Assembly (NCBI RefSeq): GCF_001368815.1
Contig: NZ_CTEI01000003.1
Coordinates: forward strand, 186,001-250,000
Source of the DNA: Paraliobacillus sp. PM-2
GTDB taxonomy: Bacteria; Bacillota; Bacilli; Bacillales; Amphibacillaceae
Length of the DNA: 64,000 nucleotides
Direction: 5' to 3'
The notes beneath the pieces were generated by a model that made no database searches, had not been told where the DNA came from, and was given only the letters and a program-made list of their open reading frames with translations. Below, piece by piece: positions 17,003 to 26,824 of the stretch (positions are counted from its first letter, which is position 1; each line of letters starts with the position of its first letter). A program made the position numbers and the translations under genes.

Positions 17003-17983
17003 TTACAATTCACTTACATCACCATACTCAGACTCGAAGCGATCAAGCAATGCGCGTACTTGATCTGTTGTCTCGGTGTGCATTAATTCATTTCTTAAAT
17101 GACTTGAACCTCTAAATCCTCGTACATATATCTTGAAAAAGCGACGTAAAGGTTTGAACGGACGCGATTCTTCAGCAGTATATTTATCAAAAAGATCCAA
17201 ATGCAACCTTAATAAATCAAGAAGTTCCTTACTATTATGGTCTTTTTTCTCTTTTTTAAAGGCAAATGGATTGGTAAAAATACCACGCCCAATCATTACA
17301 CCATCCACACCATATTGGTTAGCAAGCTCTAAACCAGTTTGACGGTCAGGAATATCCCCATTGATTGTCAAAAGCGTATTTGGTGCTACCTCATCACGTA
17401 GCTTTTTAATTTCCGGGATCAGCTCCCAATGGGCATCTACTTTACTCATTTCTTTTTTTGTACGCAAATGGATAGAAAGGTTAACAATGTCTTGCTTCAA
17501 TATGTGTGTGAGCCAGTCGTGCCACTCATCTACATCTGTATAACCAAGTCTCGTCTTCACACTGACAGGTAGTCCTCCTGCTTTGGCTGCTCGTATTAGC
17601 TCTGCCGCAACTTCAGGACGACGAATAAGGCCACAACCTTTACCGTTACCTGCCACATTTTGTGCAGGACAACCCATGTTGATATCAATACCGCGGAACC
17701 CTTCTTTCGCCATGCCAATACTCATTTGACGAAAAAACTCCGGCTTATCCCCCCATATATGTGCCACCAGCGGCTGTTCATCTTCGGTATAAGTCAAACG
17801 TCCGCGAACGCTTTGATGTCCATCTGGGTGGCAATAGCTTTCTGTATTAGTAAACTCGGTAAAGAACACATCTGGTCTACCCGCTTCACTCACTACATGA
17901 CGAAAAACAACATCTGTCACATCTTCCATTGGTGCTAATATAAAAAACGGTCGTGGTAAATCACGCCAAAAATTATCTTTCAT
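17003..17983 (-). CDS. dus: tRNA-dihydrouridine synthase
   Basis: 326 residues with an FMN-binding TIM barrel starting [11 protein letters not shown]. The catalytic Cys is in the conserved loop [18 protein letters not shown], and later FMN-binding elements are NGDI and [12 protein letters not shown]. The enzyme reduces specific uridines in tRNA to dihydrouridine using NADPH. It belongs to the second Bacillus Dus type (YfjN-like), not the dusB copy found near lysS/folK. Monocistronic, with a terminator about 140 bp downstream beyond the 20-bp repeats. Confidence 0.9.
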   Translation of the reverse strand: MKDNFWRDLPRPFFILAPMEDVTDVVFRHVVSEAGRPDVFFTEFTNTESYCHPDGHQSVRGRLTYTEDEQPLVAHIWGDKPEFFRQMSIGMAKEGFRGIDINMGCPAQNVAGNGKGCGLIRRPEVAAELIRAAKAGGLPVSVKTRLGYTDVDEWHDWLTHILKQDIVNLSIHLRTKKEMSKVDAHWELIPEIKKLRDEVAPNTLLTINGDIPDRQTGLELANQYGVDGVMIGRGIFTNPFAFKKEKKDHNSKELLDLLRLHLDLFDKYTAEESRPFKPLRRFFKIYVRGFRGSSHLRNELMHTETTDQVRALLDRFESEYGDVSEL

Positions 17984-18040
17984 AACTAAATTTCAATCCT
18001 TTCATTATCGACACATTCGAACAAAATCCTATTATTATAC

Positions 18041-18067
18041 AAAAATAAAAAGCAAAGATATCTTTGC
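18041..18067 (-). terminator. Terminator downstream of the DUF4362-like lipoprotein
   Basis: GCAAAGATATCTTTGC followed by TTTTTATTTTT on the minus strand, about 125 bp past the lipoprotein stop. Confidence 0.7.
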
Positions 18068-18193
18068 CTCTTGTATACTTATACCATGCTTGAGCACCTT
18101 TTTTCAATCTATTTTATTTGGTAACTTACCATAATTCGTGTCAATTTTAGGATCAAGTACTACTTATCAAAATGCGTTATCTTTTCTTATCAA

Positions 18194-18976
18194 TTAATTA
18201 CTAATTGGAAGGAATCGATACTCCAAATTTGTTCTACATTCATTCAATATATAATAACCTTCTGTTTCATCCTTTGACATAAATCCGCATTGCTGTGGAG
18301 CATGGTTAAAAACGTCCTGCGATTCATTTTCTGCTGCGCTATAATAGCTCAAATCAGGGTAAACTTCAATCCAACGCTGATCGGCATTTTTATCATACCT
18401 TGATCTCAGATCATATATAAGTACACCTTTTATCCCTTCATTCTTCACTATCCTGATTTCACTTTCATTGTCTTCTCCATTTTCTCCAGCAACTTTCATA
18501 AACTTTTCAAGTGTGTCTTTATTTTTTAAATTGCCATCCTTTAGAACTACATCCTTTTCGTCTGGATAAAACGCTTTTATCTGCTCTTCGTCCCCTTTAT
18601 TATTATTAGAAGAATCTTGTTGTGTCCCTTCCCGTTTTGCTAATTGGAGTTGAGCATTTAAGACACCTAATTGAAGACCAAACACAATCGCTTGGTTTTC
18701 AGTCTGGTTCTCACCACTTGTATCAATTTTTTCAATCGCTTCCATTGCTTTTTCAATTTGTTTTTGATTTGTTGAAGCCTTTATGTTTCCTGATTTCCCC
18801 TCTTGGATGTCTTCTTTATCTGAATCCACAAATAAATCATTCACCTTTTTTATAGCCATTCTAACTTTAGCTTCATTACTAAAAGAGCAAGCTTGCAATG
18901 CGAATATGACACTTAAAACAATAAATAAGTTAAGTATAATTTTTCTTTTTAACTTTACAGAAGATTCTTTATCCAA
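18194..18976 (-). CDS. Uncharacterised lipoprotein with a DUF4362-like C-terminal part
   Basis: The start is placed at TTG 18976, 7 bp after TTAGGAG; the longer frame to 18994 would put that ribosome site inside the gene. A hydrophobic stretch ends in lipobox LQAC. Residues ~35-130 are charged and helical, with a Ser/Asn/Lys linker. The C-terminal part (VVLKDGNLKNKDTLEKFMK, SEIRIV, GVLIYDLRSRYD, WIEVYPDLSYY) resembles the DUF4362 family of small Bacillus envelope proteins. This is recognised by pattern only. Its gene starts 27 bp after a membrane-protein gene, so the two are probably cotranscribed. Function unknown. Confidence 0.65.
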   Translation of the reverse strand: MDKESSVKLKRKIILNLFIVLSVIFALQACSFSNEAKVRMAIKKVNDLFVDSDKEDIQEGKSGNIKASTNQKQIEKAMEAIEKIDTSGENQTENQAIVFGLQLGVLNAQLQLAKREGTQQDSSNNNKGDEEQIKAFYPDEKDVVLKDGNLKNKDTLEKFMKVAGENGEDNESEIRIVKNEGIKGVLIYDLRSRYDKNADQRWIEVYPDLSYYSAAENESQDVFNHAPQQCGFMSKDETEGYYILNECRTNLEYRFLPISN

Positions 18977-19003
18977 TTTAACACTCCTAAACATTCTGAC
19001 ATG

Positions 19004-19588
19004 TTACTTTAACATAGGCCTTCCTATTCTATTTTTTTTAAATAAACTAAAGAGTATACTAATAAATAAAAAAGAACTTATTATTAAAACAAAAGTAAAA
19101 ATATTAAAATACAAGCTGTTTAAGTGTATGTCCTTCCACCATTCCAACCAATTATTCATTGAATAATTTAATTTTCTTTCTATACTATCTACAAAGTTAA
19201 GCTGTAAATATGATGAAATTAATATAACGATTAATGTAAAAAACAAGCTTAAATATTTAATTGACATACTTTTATATTTTAATTTGGTGTAACCTTGATT
19301 AGCAATTAATATACTAAAGGCTAAAAACAGAATCATAGATAATCCAATGTAAGGAATATGTGGATTCCCATTCCCCGAAGCTTCAGTAGGCGGAACAGTC
19401 AAAATACTAAAAATGATAATGAAATTTAACATATTATACAAAAATAAAATTAAAAGAATTACTATATCCTTTTTAGAAATGTGGTCCTCTCCCCACAATT
19501 GATAAGTCTTTATAGTTATAAATAGACCAATAAGTAAAAAGCCATACAACAATACAAAGATAATCCCATCAGGTAGTAATCCAAACAT
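19004..19588 (-). CDS. Uncharacterised multi-pass membrane protein
   Basis: 194 residues starting at ATG 19588 behind AAAGGAGGAAGC. About five hydrophobic segments: residues 7-27, 42-65, 82-96, 108-126 and 158-182, ending with a basic tail. The loop between the second and third has PPTEASGNGNPH. No family recognised. It is paired with the downstream lipoprotein, so the two may form a small membrane complex (inference from spacing only). Confidence 0.6.
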   Translation of the reverse strand: MFGLLPDGIIFVLLYGFLLIGLFITIKTYQLWGEDHISKKDIVILLILFLYNMLNFIIIFSILTVPPTEASGNGNPHIPYIGLSMILFLAFSILIANQGYTKLKYKSMSIKYLSLFFTLIVILISSYLQLNFVDSIERKLNYSMNNWLEWWKDIHLNSLYFNIFTFVLIISSFLFISILFSLFKKNRIGRPMLK

Positions 19589-19929
19589 CCGCTTCCTCCT
19601 TTATGATTTAATACTAATGTATACTATTAATTATAAACCAAAATGACCTATTATTAATTGAAAGTATATATAAACTAACAATTTTTTCAAGTCGTTCTAA
19701 CTAATAAAAATAATTCTTACGTGATAACATAAATATGTTTTTTTCCTTTTCCATCCTTGTCTCTTCTAGTTTGTTTTCCACCCATCTGTGGCAATTTTAT
19801 TAAAGATCTATGAAGTTATTTAAAAACACTCCCCCCTTTCATAAAAGGAAGAAGTGTATAAAAGAATGCTATATTTAATTGGTACATGATTCTAAAAACT
19901 GAATATAAAAAACTATTAACCTAATCCTC
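19589..19929. other. Intergenic region holding the glmS terminator
   Basis: About 340 bp, AT-rich. It contains the glmS terminator at 19820-19858 (ACACTTCTTCC...AAAGGGGGGAGTGT then TTTTT) and presumably the promoter of the membrane-protein gene. Nothing else recognised. Confidence 0.5.
19820..19858 (-). terminator. glmS terminator
   Basis: Imperfect hairpin CACTTCTTCCTTT / AAAGGGGGGAGTG with TTTTTAAA on the minus strand, 70 bp after the glmS stop. Confidence 0.65.
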
Positions 19930-21732
19930 TTACTCCACCGTCACACTTTTTGCTAGATTACGTGGTTTATCCACATCACAATCTCGGTGTAGTGCTGCAT
20001 AATAAGCTAAGAGTTGCATTGGTATGACACTTACTAATGGTGTCAGTAATTCATGTACCTGCGGTAATATAAAGGCATCATTAGCTTGACTTAAACCTTC
20101 CATACTAAAGATACATGTTTTTGCGCCTCGTGCAGCCACTTCTTGCACATTACCTCGAATCGAATAATTTACATTTTCTTGCGTAGCAATGGCAACCACT
20201 GGGGTACCTTCTTCAATCAAAGCAATCGTACCATGCTTTAACTCCCCGCCTGCAAATCCTTCTGCTTGAATATAAGAGATTTCCTTTAATTTGAGTGACG
20301 CTTCTTGTGCGACAAAGTAATCAACACCACGTCCAATAAAGAACGCATTACGTGTTTCAGCAAATAAATCTTTTGCTATTTGTTCAAAGGTATCTTTTTG
20401 ATCTGTTAAAGATTCCATTACACTTGATACGATGGCTAGCTCTTGTAATGGATCAAAGTCTAATGTCATTTCTTTAGCTTTAGCGGTAGCAACTGCTAAT
20501 ATCGTTAGTACTGCAATTTGCGCAGTGTATGCTTTAGTGGAAGCAACTGCAATTTCTGGCCCTGCATATAAATGCAAGGTATAATCTGCTTCACGAGAAA
20601 GGGTAGAACCTGGGACATTTGTTATCGTAAGTGCTGGGTGACCTAATTCCTTAATCCGGACTAATACCGAACGGCTATCTGCTGTTTCACCGCTTTGTGA
20701 TATAAAAATAAACAATGGTTTGGCAGATAGTAATGGCATATTATAAGAAAATTCACTAGCAATATGAACCTCTACTGGTATATTAGCTAGGTTTTCAAGC
20801 ATTTGTTTTCCAATTAAACCTGCATGATAACTGGTGCCCGCTGCAATAATATAAATACGATCTGCTTCTAACATCGCATCTTGAACAGCTACATCTAGTT
20901 TGATACTTCCTTGTTGATTTTGATACGCTTGAATAATTTTACGCATGACAAAGGGTTGCTCATCAATTTCTTTTAACATAAAGTGTGGATAGGTTCCTTT
21001 TTCAATATCTGAAGTATCAATTTCAGCAATAAACGGTTCCCGTTCTACTGCAATACCATCAAGATTTTGAATCTCTACATAATTACGATTGACAAGCACA
21101 ACCTCCTTATCTTGAATGTCAAGATAACGATCGGTTTCTTTTAACGTTGCCATCGCATCACTAGCGACTACGTTAAATCCGTCACCTATTCCTACTAATA
21201 ACGGGCTTTTATTCTTTGCTACATATATCGTATTCTGATCTTCTGCATCGATCAGCGCAATGGCATAAGAACCCTTTAACAGAGATATGGTTTGACGAAA
21301 AGCTTCTTCTACATCTAGAAACTGGTTATATATCACTTCTATTAATTGTACAATCACTTCTGTATCAGTTTCACTTACTAAATCTACATCTGATAAATAA
21401 GCATCACGAAGCTCATAATAGTTTTCAATTACACCGTTGTGAACAAGGGTGAATCGACCAGAAGAGCTTTGGTGCGGGTGTGCATTTTCTTCACTTGGTT
21501 CGCCATGTGTCGCCCAGCGAGTATGACCAATTCCAATAGAAGACCCCACCGTTGCATCAATTTTTTCGCGTAACGTAGCGATACGACCTTTCGCTTTAAA
21601 CAAATGCAGACCATGATTATTAAGTGTTGCGATCCCTGCAGAATCATAACCTCGATATTCTAATTTCTCAAGTCCATTTAATAAAATTTCTTTCGTATCA
21701 TTTTGTCCAATATAACCAACAATTCCACACAT
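19930..21732 (-). CDS. glmS: Glutamine-fructose-6-phosphate aminotransferase
   Basis: 600 residues, full length. The glutaminase domain starts MCGIVGYIG with Cys2 as the nucleophile, followed by RYDSAG and HTRWATHG. Two SIS domains follow ([24 protein letters not shown]) and the protein ends NLAKSVTVE. It makes glucosamine-6-phosphate, the first step to UDP-GlcNAc for peptidoglycan. Its mRNA carries a glmS ribozyme in the 5' leader, so expression is lowered when GlcN6P is abundant. It lies 470 bp downstream of glmM with a terminator between, so it has its own transcript. Confidence 0.97.
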   Translation of the reverse strand: MCGIVGYIGQNDTKEILLNGLEKLEYRGYDSAGIATLNNHGLHLFKAKGRIATLREKIDATVGSSIGIGHTRWATHGEPSEENAHPHQSSSGRFTLVHNGVIENYYELRDAYLSDVDLVSETDTEVIVQLIEVIYNQFLDVEEAFRQTISLLKGSYAIALIDAEDQNTIYVAKNKSPLLVGIGDGFNVVASDAMATLKETDRYLDIQDKEVVLVNRNYVEIQNLDGIAVEREPFIAEIDTSDIEKGTYPHFMLKEIDEQPFVMRKIIQAYQNQQGSIKLDVAVQDAMLEADRIYIIAAGTSYHAGLIGKQMLENLANIPVEVHIASEFSYNMPLLSAKPLFIFISQSGETADSRSVLVRIKELGHPALTITNVPGSTLSREADYTLHLYAGPEIAVASTKAYTAQIAVLTILAVATAKAKEMTLDFDPLQELAIVSSVMESLTDQKDTFEQIAKDLFAETRNAFFIGRGVDYFVAQEASLKLKEISYIQAEGFAGGELKHGTIALIEEGTPVVAIATQENVNYSIRGNVQEVAARGAKTCIFSMEGLSQANDAFILPQVHELLTPLVSVIPMQLLAYYAALHRDCDVDKPRNLAKSVTVE

Positions 21733-21827
21733 TTCGTTTTCCTCCTAAAATATGAAAGAGGCAAACAAACGAAACCTGTTATATACATCGGGGCGTTTAT
21801 TTGCCCCTTTCTCATGATGTTTTTGAC

Positions 21828-21990
21828 ATCATCTGCTATTATTCTTGTACAACGAGTCGCCTCATTGTTTTCGAATGATAGCCTATCGGTTGGAGATGTG
21901 TGCAACCGGGAGGTACCCGCCGACTTAATTCGAATGAACCTCCACCTCGTCAACTATTTTTCACCGCTCGAAAAATAGTTCAGGCGCTTG
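21828..21990 (-). ncRNA. glmS ribozyme/riboswitch (glucosamine-6-phosphate)
   Basis: The minus strand has the conserved core: AGCGCCTGAACT at the cleavage site, a P2 hairpin, GTTGACGAGGTGGAGG, ATTCGAATTAAGTCGGCGG, GTACCTCCCGG, and the downstream P3-P4 elements to about 21828. Self-cleavage occurs 5' of the GCGCC guanosine (near 21987). It lies in the leader of glmS, as expected. Confidence 0.93.
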
Positions 21991-22161
21991 TGTTACTTTT
22001 CGCTTAACGATCCACCTTTCTATGCTTGAATCAACGCTCTTTAAAAAAAGAACAATTTCTATTCTACCCGAGAATAACGTAGCTAGCAATCTTTTTTTTA
22101 TCAATCATCTGTATGGTTTGGTTCTCGGTACTATAATCTATGATATTTTCAAGCAAGCGTG

Positions 22162-22202
22162 AAAAAAGGGTAGCTTGTCTATAAAGACTCCGCTACCCTT
22201 TT
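22162..22202 (-). terminator. glmM terminator
   Basis: AAAAGGGTAGC...GCTACCCTTTTTT on the minus strand, starting 3 bp past the glmM stop. It separates the cdaA-cdaR-glmM transcript from glmS. Confidence 0.85.
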
Positions 22203-22204
22203 AA

Positions 22205-23554
22205 CTATTGTTTCATTCCTAACAATCCATCAATTGTTTGTACCACTTCATCTGCTACCTGATGGCATATTTCAATGGTAGGTGCTTCTACCATCACACG
22301 TACAAGTGGCTCTGTTCCTGATGGGCGTACTAGTACTCGGCCATCATCACCCATTTTTTCTTCTGCTTTAGCAATGACTTCTTGTATCCGTGGATGTATA
22401 AGTGCTTGTTGCCTATCAATTACTCTCACATTCTTTAAAACTTGTGGAAATTTTTCCATTTCACTTGCGAGTTCTGATAGTTTCTTTCCTGTTTCTTGCA
22501 TGACGTTTACTAACTGCAAAGCCGTTAGCATGCCATCACCAGTTGTAATGTAGTCTAGGAAAATAATATGACCTGACTGCTCTCCACCAAGGTTATAGCC
22601 ACCTTTGCGCATTTCTTCCATCACGTAACGATCTCCTACAGCAGTCTTATCGCTTTTCATTCCTTCTGCTTCTAATGCCTTATAGAAACCAATATTACTC
22701 ATTACTGTTGAAACAACTGTAGAGTGATGCAATAGCCCTTTACTGTTTAGATATTTAGCACAAATGTACATGATCTGATCACCATCTATAATGGTGCCCT
22801 GTTCATCTACTGCAATAATTCGATCACCATCACCATCAAAAGCTAAACCAACATCTGCCCCTTTGTCTAAAACAAATGATTGTAACGCTTCTGGGTGTGT
22901 GGAACCAACACCATCATTAATATTCAAACCATCTGGTGATGTTCCAATTGTTGAAAGGTCAGCTTCTAGATCTGCGAACAAGTGTGTTGCTAGTGTAGAC
23001 GTTGATCCATGCGCACAGTCTAAAGCAATATGTATACCTTCAAAATCGTTATCAACTGATTGTTTTAAGTATTGGATATACTTTTGTCCACCTTCAAAAT
23101 AGTCATTAATTTGTCCAATATCTTTACCAATTGGTCTTGGTAATTCGTCTGTTTCTGCATCAAGCAGTGCTTCAATTTCTTGTTCTTGTGCATCTGTTAA
23201 CTTAAATCCATCAGGACCAAAGAATTTTATACCATTATCTTCTACCGGGTTATGTGATGCAGAAATCATCACACCTGCCTCTGCGCTCATTGCTTTAGTT
23301 AAATAGGCAACACCTGGTGTTGTAATAACTCCTAAACGCATTACTTCTGCTCCAATTGATAAAAGCCCAGCTGTCAGTGCATTTTCTAACATACTTCCTG
23401 ATATTCTTGTATCACGCCCAATAAGAATTTTTGCTTTAGACGTCTCTTTTGTTAGTACATATCCTCCAAATCGGCCTAACTTAAATGCAAGTTCTGGAGT
23501 TAATCCTTGGTTTGCAACTCCTCGAACCCCATCTGTACCGAAATATTTACCCAT
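22205..23554 (-). CDS. glmM: Phosphoglucosamine mutase
   Basis: 449 residues. Starts [12 protein letters not shown]; the phosphoserine loop is MISASHNP with catalytic Ser100. The metal loop DGDGDR, sugar loop GGEQSGH and phosphate loop RPSGTEP are all intact. It converts GlcN-6-P to GlcN-1-P for UDP-GlcNAc. It is the third gene after cdaA and cdaR, as in other Firmicutes, where GlmM binds and modulates the CdaA cyclase. Confidence 0.97.
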   Translation of the reverse strand: MGKYFGTDGVRGVANQGLTPELAFKLGRFGGYVLTKETSKAKILIGRDTRISGSMLENALTAGLLSIGAEVMRLGVITTPGVAYLTKAMSAEAGVMISASHNPVEDNGIKFFGPDGFKLTDAQEQEIEALLDAETDELPRPIGKDIGQINDYFEGGQKYIQYLKQSVDNDFEGIHIALDCAHGSTSTLATHLFADLEADLSTIGTSPDGLNINDGVGSTHPEALQSFVLDKGADVGLAFDGDGDRIIAVDEQGTIIDGDQIMYICAKYLNSKGLLHHSTVVSTVMSNIGFYKALEAEGMKSDKTAVGDRYVMEEMRKGGYNLGGEQSGHIIFLDYITTGDGMLTALQLVNVMQETGKKLSELASEMEKFPQVLKNVRVIDRQQALIHPRIQEVIAKAEEKMGDDGRVLVRPSGTEPLVRVMVEAPTIEICHQVADEVVQTIDGLLGMKQ

Positions 23555-23646
23555 AATGTACCTCTCCTTTGTTCCTAATTAACACGTTATCATTGCTACT
23601 GTGTTAATAGTGTTATCTTTCAATGTTAGTTTCATACAATAATAGT

Positions 23647-24882
23647 TTATTCAATACGTATTGTAACTGTTTCTCTTGCTAAAGATATATTTAATCCCTC
23701 TGGAGCACTGATATCAATTGGAAGTTCATGTTTACCAGGGTTCAGATCAGAAGCATCAACAGATACAGAAAGATCAGAGGCTTCTATCTTTCCTAATTTT
23801 GATTCATATCCACTCACAGTAATATCCACTGCTCCACTTGTTTCCTCAACAAATGAAGCAGTGTAAGGATTATCTACATCTTTTATCTCTATAGAAACAT
23901 CTTCAAATGTTGTTTTAATTTCTCTATCTACTTTGATATTTACTCTAATTGTATTTGGATTAATTAATCTAACATATTCAAGTTGATTTAAGTTAACCTC
24001 AATAGAGGTATCTTCATTTATATCACTTAGATCAATTGCTTCTGTTTCTATTTCTGTTAACCCTTCCAAATCTGTTTCTGAAGCAAAAACTTGTACTTCT
24101 TCTTTATTGGGAGTAATTGATGTTATTTTTATACCATCAGGTGTTTCTCCAGTGGTCTGTACACTAACAGGAACACTTTTGTTTGGATTATCTACATTTA
24201 TCATCACATCAACCGTTTCAGGCTCAATTCTAGCGCTTAACTCATTACCCTCACTATCATAAACACGTATCTTTACATCTTCTATTTCTACTGACTCTTG
24301 TATACCTTCAACATCTACAAAGGCTTTAACAACAGAAATACGGTCAATCACACTCTTTGAACTTGTGATCTTAACTGTCGAAGGATTAACTGATGCTTCC
24401 TGTAATTCATATCCTGGTGCTAATAGATTTTCATTTGTATAATCTACTTTTACCTCAAACTCTGCAGACGCTCTCTCCTCAATGGTAACTTCAATTACTT
24501 CAGGATCAATGGTAACATTTAATCGATCAGATATACCTTCGTACTCTAAAGGAACCGTATACGTACCAGGCTCTAGATCCTCTAAATCAACAAATACATC
24601 AAAATTCCGCTGTGTTGCGGTAGACTGAACAACACTTACTGTCCCTTCTAATGTAATAGTAGCTGTATCTGGTACACCACTTACTGCATACTTATCATCT
24701 AATTTTACATTAATGGGTACATCATTTACAATCTGTGTTTCTTGCGAGCTACTGAATAAATCTAATCGTAGCGCATCTCCATTGCTATCTTGGTTATCAA
24801 ATCTGATGACAGTAAAAATAAGCAAAGCCAATATTAAAGAGATCACACGAATAACCCAAGGTTTGTTTAACCAATCATTCAT
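23647..24882 (-). CDS. cdaR: CdaA regulatory protein (YbbR-domain)
   Basis: 411 residues: one N-terminal membrane anchor (WVIRVISLILALLIFTVIRF), then an extracytoplasmic part made of about four YbbR repeats (for example VPINVKLDDKYAVSGVPDT). CdaR binds CdaA at the membrane and tunes c-di-AMP synthesis. The start overlaps the 3' end of cdaA by 8 bp, which supports translational coupling. Length and layout are close to those of B. subtilis CdaR, with no oddities. Confidence 0.93.
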   Translation of the reverse strand: MNDWLNKPWVIRVISLILALLIFTVIRFDNQDSNGDALRLDLFSSSQETQIVNDVPINVKLDDKYAVSGVPDTATITLEGTVSVVQSTATQRNFDVFVDLEDLEPGTYTVPLEYEGISDRLNVTIDPEVIEVTIEERASAEFEVKVDYTNENLLAPGYELQEASVNPSTVKITSSKSVIDRISVVKAFVDVEGIQESVEIEDVKIRVYDSEGNELSARIEPETVDVMINVDNPNKSVPVSVQTTGETPDGIKITSITPNKEEVQVFASETDLEGLTEIETEAIDLSDINEDTSIEVNLNQLEYVRLINPNTIRVNIKVDREIKTTFEDVSIEIKDVDNPYTASFVEETSGAVDITVSGYESKLGKIEASDLSVSVDASDLNPGKHELPIDISAPEGLNISLARETVTIRIE

Positions 24883-25699
24883 TGTTTTTTCCCCTCCAAG
24901 TCCAAGATTTTGCCGTAGGGGATTTAATAAAATAAATCTCTAAATCCTTTCGTAACATATTCATAAGTTTTTCTTGATCTAAATCACGATGCAATTCACC
25001 ATTCTTTGTATAAGAGATCTGACCAGTCTCCTCTGAAACAACAATTGTTAACGCATCTGTTACTTCACTAACTCCCATTGCTGCTCTATGACGAGTACCT
25101 AACTCTTTAGAGATAAACGGGCTCTCTGACAGCGGTAAATAACATGCAGCAGCGACTATCTTATCTTGCTTAAGAATAACAGCACCATCATGTAATGGTG
25201 TATTAGGAATAAAGATGTTCGTTAATAATTGATTCGTAAGTTGACCGTGAATCGGTATTCCTGTTTGAATGAAATCTCCCATATTCGTATCTCTTTCAAT
25301 GGTAATTAAAGCACCTATTCGACGTTTACCCATATAGTTACATGATTTCGTAATAGCATCAATTACTTGATTCAAAATCTCTTCTTCTGAATTCTTATTA
25401 CGAGTAAAAAAACTCCCTCGTCCAATTTGTTCTAACGCTCGACGCAACTCGGGTTGAAATAAAATAATAATTGCCACTGGTCCCCAAACAATAACTTGCT
25501 CTATAATTACTTGTACTGTTTGCAAATTCAGAAAATAACTTATAAGATAAAAACCTAATACAACGAAGATACCCTTTAGTAGCTGAATTGCTTTGGTACC
25601 ACGGATAAGCATGATTAGTTTATACAGGACATACCAGATAAGGGCGATATCTACTACAATACGCAACACATTAAATATATCTACTCCCCCATCAAGCAT
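24875..25699 (-). CDS. cdaA: Diadenylate cyclase (c-di-AMP synthase)
   Basis: 274 residues with three N-terminal membrane helices (residues 8-95) and a DAC domain. The catalytic motifs DGAVIL and GTRHRAAMG are present. It makes c-di-AMP from two ATP. It heads the cdaA-cdaR-glmM operon. In relatives the gene follows sigW-rsiW; here that pair is damaged, and cdaA has its own promoter after a terminator. Confidence 0.96.
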   Translation of the reverse strand: MLDGGVDIFNVLRIVVDIALIWYVLYKLIMLIRGTKAIQLLKGIFVVLGFYLISYFLNLQTVQVIIEQVIVWGPVAIIILFQPELRRALEQIGRGSFFTRNKNSEEEILNQVIDAITKSCNYMGKRRIGALITIERDTNMGDFIQTGIPIHGQLTNQLLTNIFIPNTPLHDGAVILKQDKIVAAACYLPLSESPFISKELGTRHRAAMGVSEVTDALTIVVSEETGQISYTKNGELHRDLDQEKLMNMLRKDLEIYFIKSPTAKSWTWRGKNNE

Positions 25700-25756
25700 A
25701 ATTACACTTCCTTCTTCTCATTGTTTATCGTCCCATCTGTAAAATAATGACTTGGT

Positions 25757-25780
25757 CCATTATAGCATAAATAAAGCAAT
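25757..25780 (-). promoter_or_regulatory. Candidate cdaA promoter
   Basis: The minus strand has TATGCTATAATGG (an extended -10 with TATAAT at 25764-25759), about 60 bp before the cdaA start. A second TATAAT is near 25818. The -35 is weak. Confidence 0.5.
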
Positions 25781-25862
25781 GTTCATAAACATTACTCTAA
25801 TAATCTATTCATTATTATACCAAAAGTATGTAAGTTTGCAGAATAAAACAAATATTATTTCT

Positions 25863-25902
25863 AAAAAAATAAACAGAGAATTAATGAAATTACTCTGTTT
25901 AT
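25863..25902 (-). terminator. Terminator at the end of sigW-rsiW
   Basis: AAACAGAG...CTCTGTTT with ATTTTTTT on the minus strand, directly after the separated 3' part of rsiW. Confidence 0.8.
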
Positions 25903-25910
25903 CTAAAAGG

Positions 25911-26151
25911 TTAATTTGCCAAATTTATCATATTCTTCCCGAACTTTTTAATGTGATACCACATCCACTCAAATACTTGATTTACTTGTTCTATTTCTCC
26001 ATTGATGTTTCCAGCCGAAGCCATTAAATGCTCGCCATTGATCAATGTAACATTACCATTTACATTACCATCAATCTGTAGATCAACATTTTTCACTACC
26101 AAATCACCTTCAATTGTAACTCCCTCTGGTACAATAACTTTTCCATCTTTA
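25911..26151 (-). pseudogene. rsiW: rsiW 3' part (extracytoplasmic domain), separated from its 5' part
   Basis: The frame reads IKDGKVIVPEGVTIEGDLVV ... EHLMASAGNINGEIEQVNQV ... WYHIKKFGKN. This matches the extracytoplasmic half of the anti-sigma-W factor, including the MASAG segment where site-1 protease PrsW cuts in B. subtilis. It has no start codon of its own near the junction. It is cut off from the 5' half (26439-26818) by a 279-bp ISL3-type element. Joining the halves after removing the element and one target copy restores one uninterrupted frame of 206 codons. Confidence 0.85.
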
Positions 26152-26159
26152 ATAATTAC
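26152..26159. repeat. Target-site duplication, right copy (ATAATTAC)
   Basis: The 8-bp ATAATTAC adjoins the element end at 26160. The identical 8 bp lie at 26439-26446 on the other side. Eight base pairs is the usual duplication for ISL3-family transposition. Confidence 0.9.
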
Positions 26160-26438
26160 GGTTCTACGTCAAATGTTGGGGTAGGAGTACTTGCTCCTAT
26201 CCCTTAACCTACTTGAAAATCTAAATCTTTATATTGATGATGCAATAATACACGTAACCTTAATCGATCATATCGTTTAAAGCCGAATGCATTACGTTTA
26301 ATTTCATGTTAAACTGCATATACACGCATCTCCTATCCCTTTGGTTTGTTTTTCGTCAATTCAAGTGTAAAGGATATAGGAGCTTGCGTGTTTTATTTTG
26401 CTTAATTTTTTTCATACCCCAACATATATAATAGAGCC
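26160..26438 (-). mobile_element. 279-bp internally deleted ISL3-family element inside rsiW
   Basis: The ends are imperfect inverted repeats: GGTTCTACGTCAAATGTTGG from 26160 inward and GGCTCTATTATATATGTTGG from 26438 inward on the other strand, both continuing GGTA. Perfect 8-bp target copies flank it. Inside, minus-strand codons from about 26306 to 26208 read KRNAFGFKRYDRLRLRV then LLHHQYKDLDFQVG and stop, like the C-terminus of ISL3-type transposases. The rest of the transposase is gone. A long imperfect hairpin (26321-26390) fills the other part. The element is non-autonomous. Confidence 0.88.
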
Positions 26439-26818
26439 ATAATTACATGCTGATCATTTGAGACAGATAATTGCCCTGATTGATCCCATGTTGAGAAAAT
26501 ACTCCCGAACATTAAAACAAAGAATATTGCTGCTGCAGTTAAGATAGGGTGCGATTTAAACCAGCGCATGTAACCCCATCTGCGTTTCTCTTTGGGCAAA
26601 TTAGCCATCACTTTTGTCGTAAAATTAGAAGATGGCTGCATTGTACTTGTACTTTTAACCAATGTATCTGTACGCGTTAATTCATGGAAATATTTCTGAC
26701 AATCCTCACATTTTTGTAAATGGGCTTTTAACTGTCTTTCTTCTTGCAAAGATAGCTCATCATCCAGATATTTATGCATTAAGTTAACAAATTCATTTTT
26801 GCAGTTCATTGTATTCAC
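26402..26818 (-). pseudogene. rsiW: Truncated anti-sigma-W factor (5' part of rsiW plus element-derived tail)
   Basis: 138 codons. Residues 1-125 match RsiW: a zinc-binding anti-sigma domain with HKYLDDELSLQEERQLKAHL then KCEDC, and one membrane helix (HPILTAAAIFFVLMFGSIF). After SVSNDQHVI the frame enters the inserted element and ends MALLYMLGYEKN. The truncated product keeps the sigma-binding domain and anchor but loses nearly all of the sensor domain and the PrsW cleavage site. In B. subtilis RsiW lacking the outer domain can be cut directly by site-2 protease RasP, so this form might be unstable (inference). RsiW is normally ~205 residues. Confidence 0.88.
26439..26446. repeat. Target-site duplication, left copy (ATAATTAC)
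   Basis: Identical to 26152-26159; marks the insertion point in rsiW codons HVII. Confidence 0.9.
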
Positions 26819-26824
26819 ATCCCT

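Noticed and set aside
25911-26102. Stand-alone bactofilin-like protein of 63 residues
   Set aside because: Restoring the frame through the element target site shows it is the RsiW outer domain.
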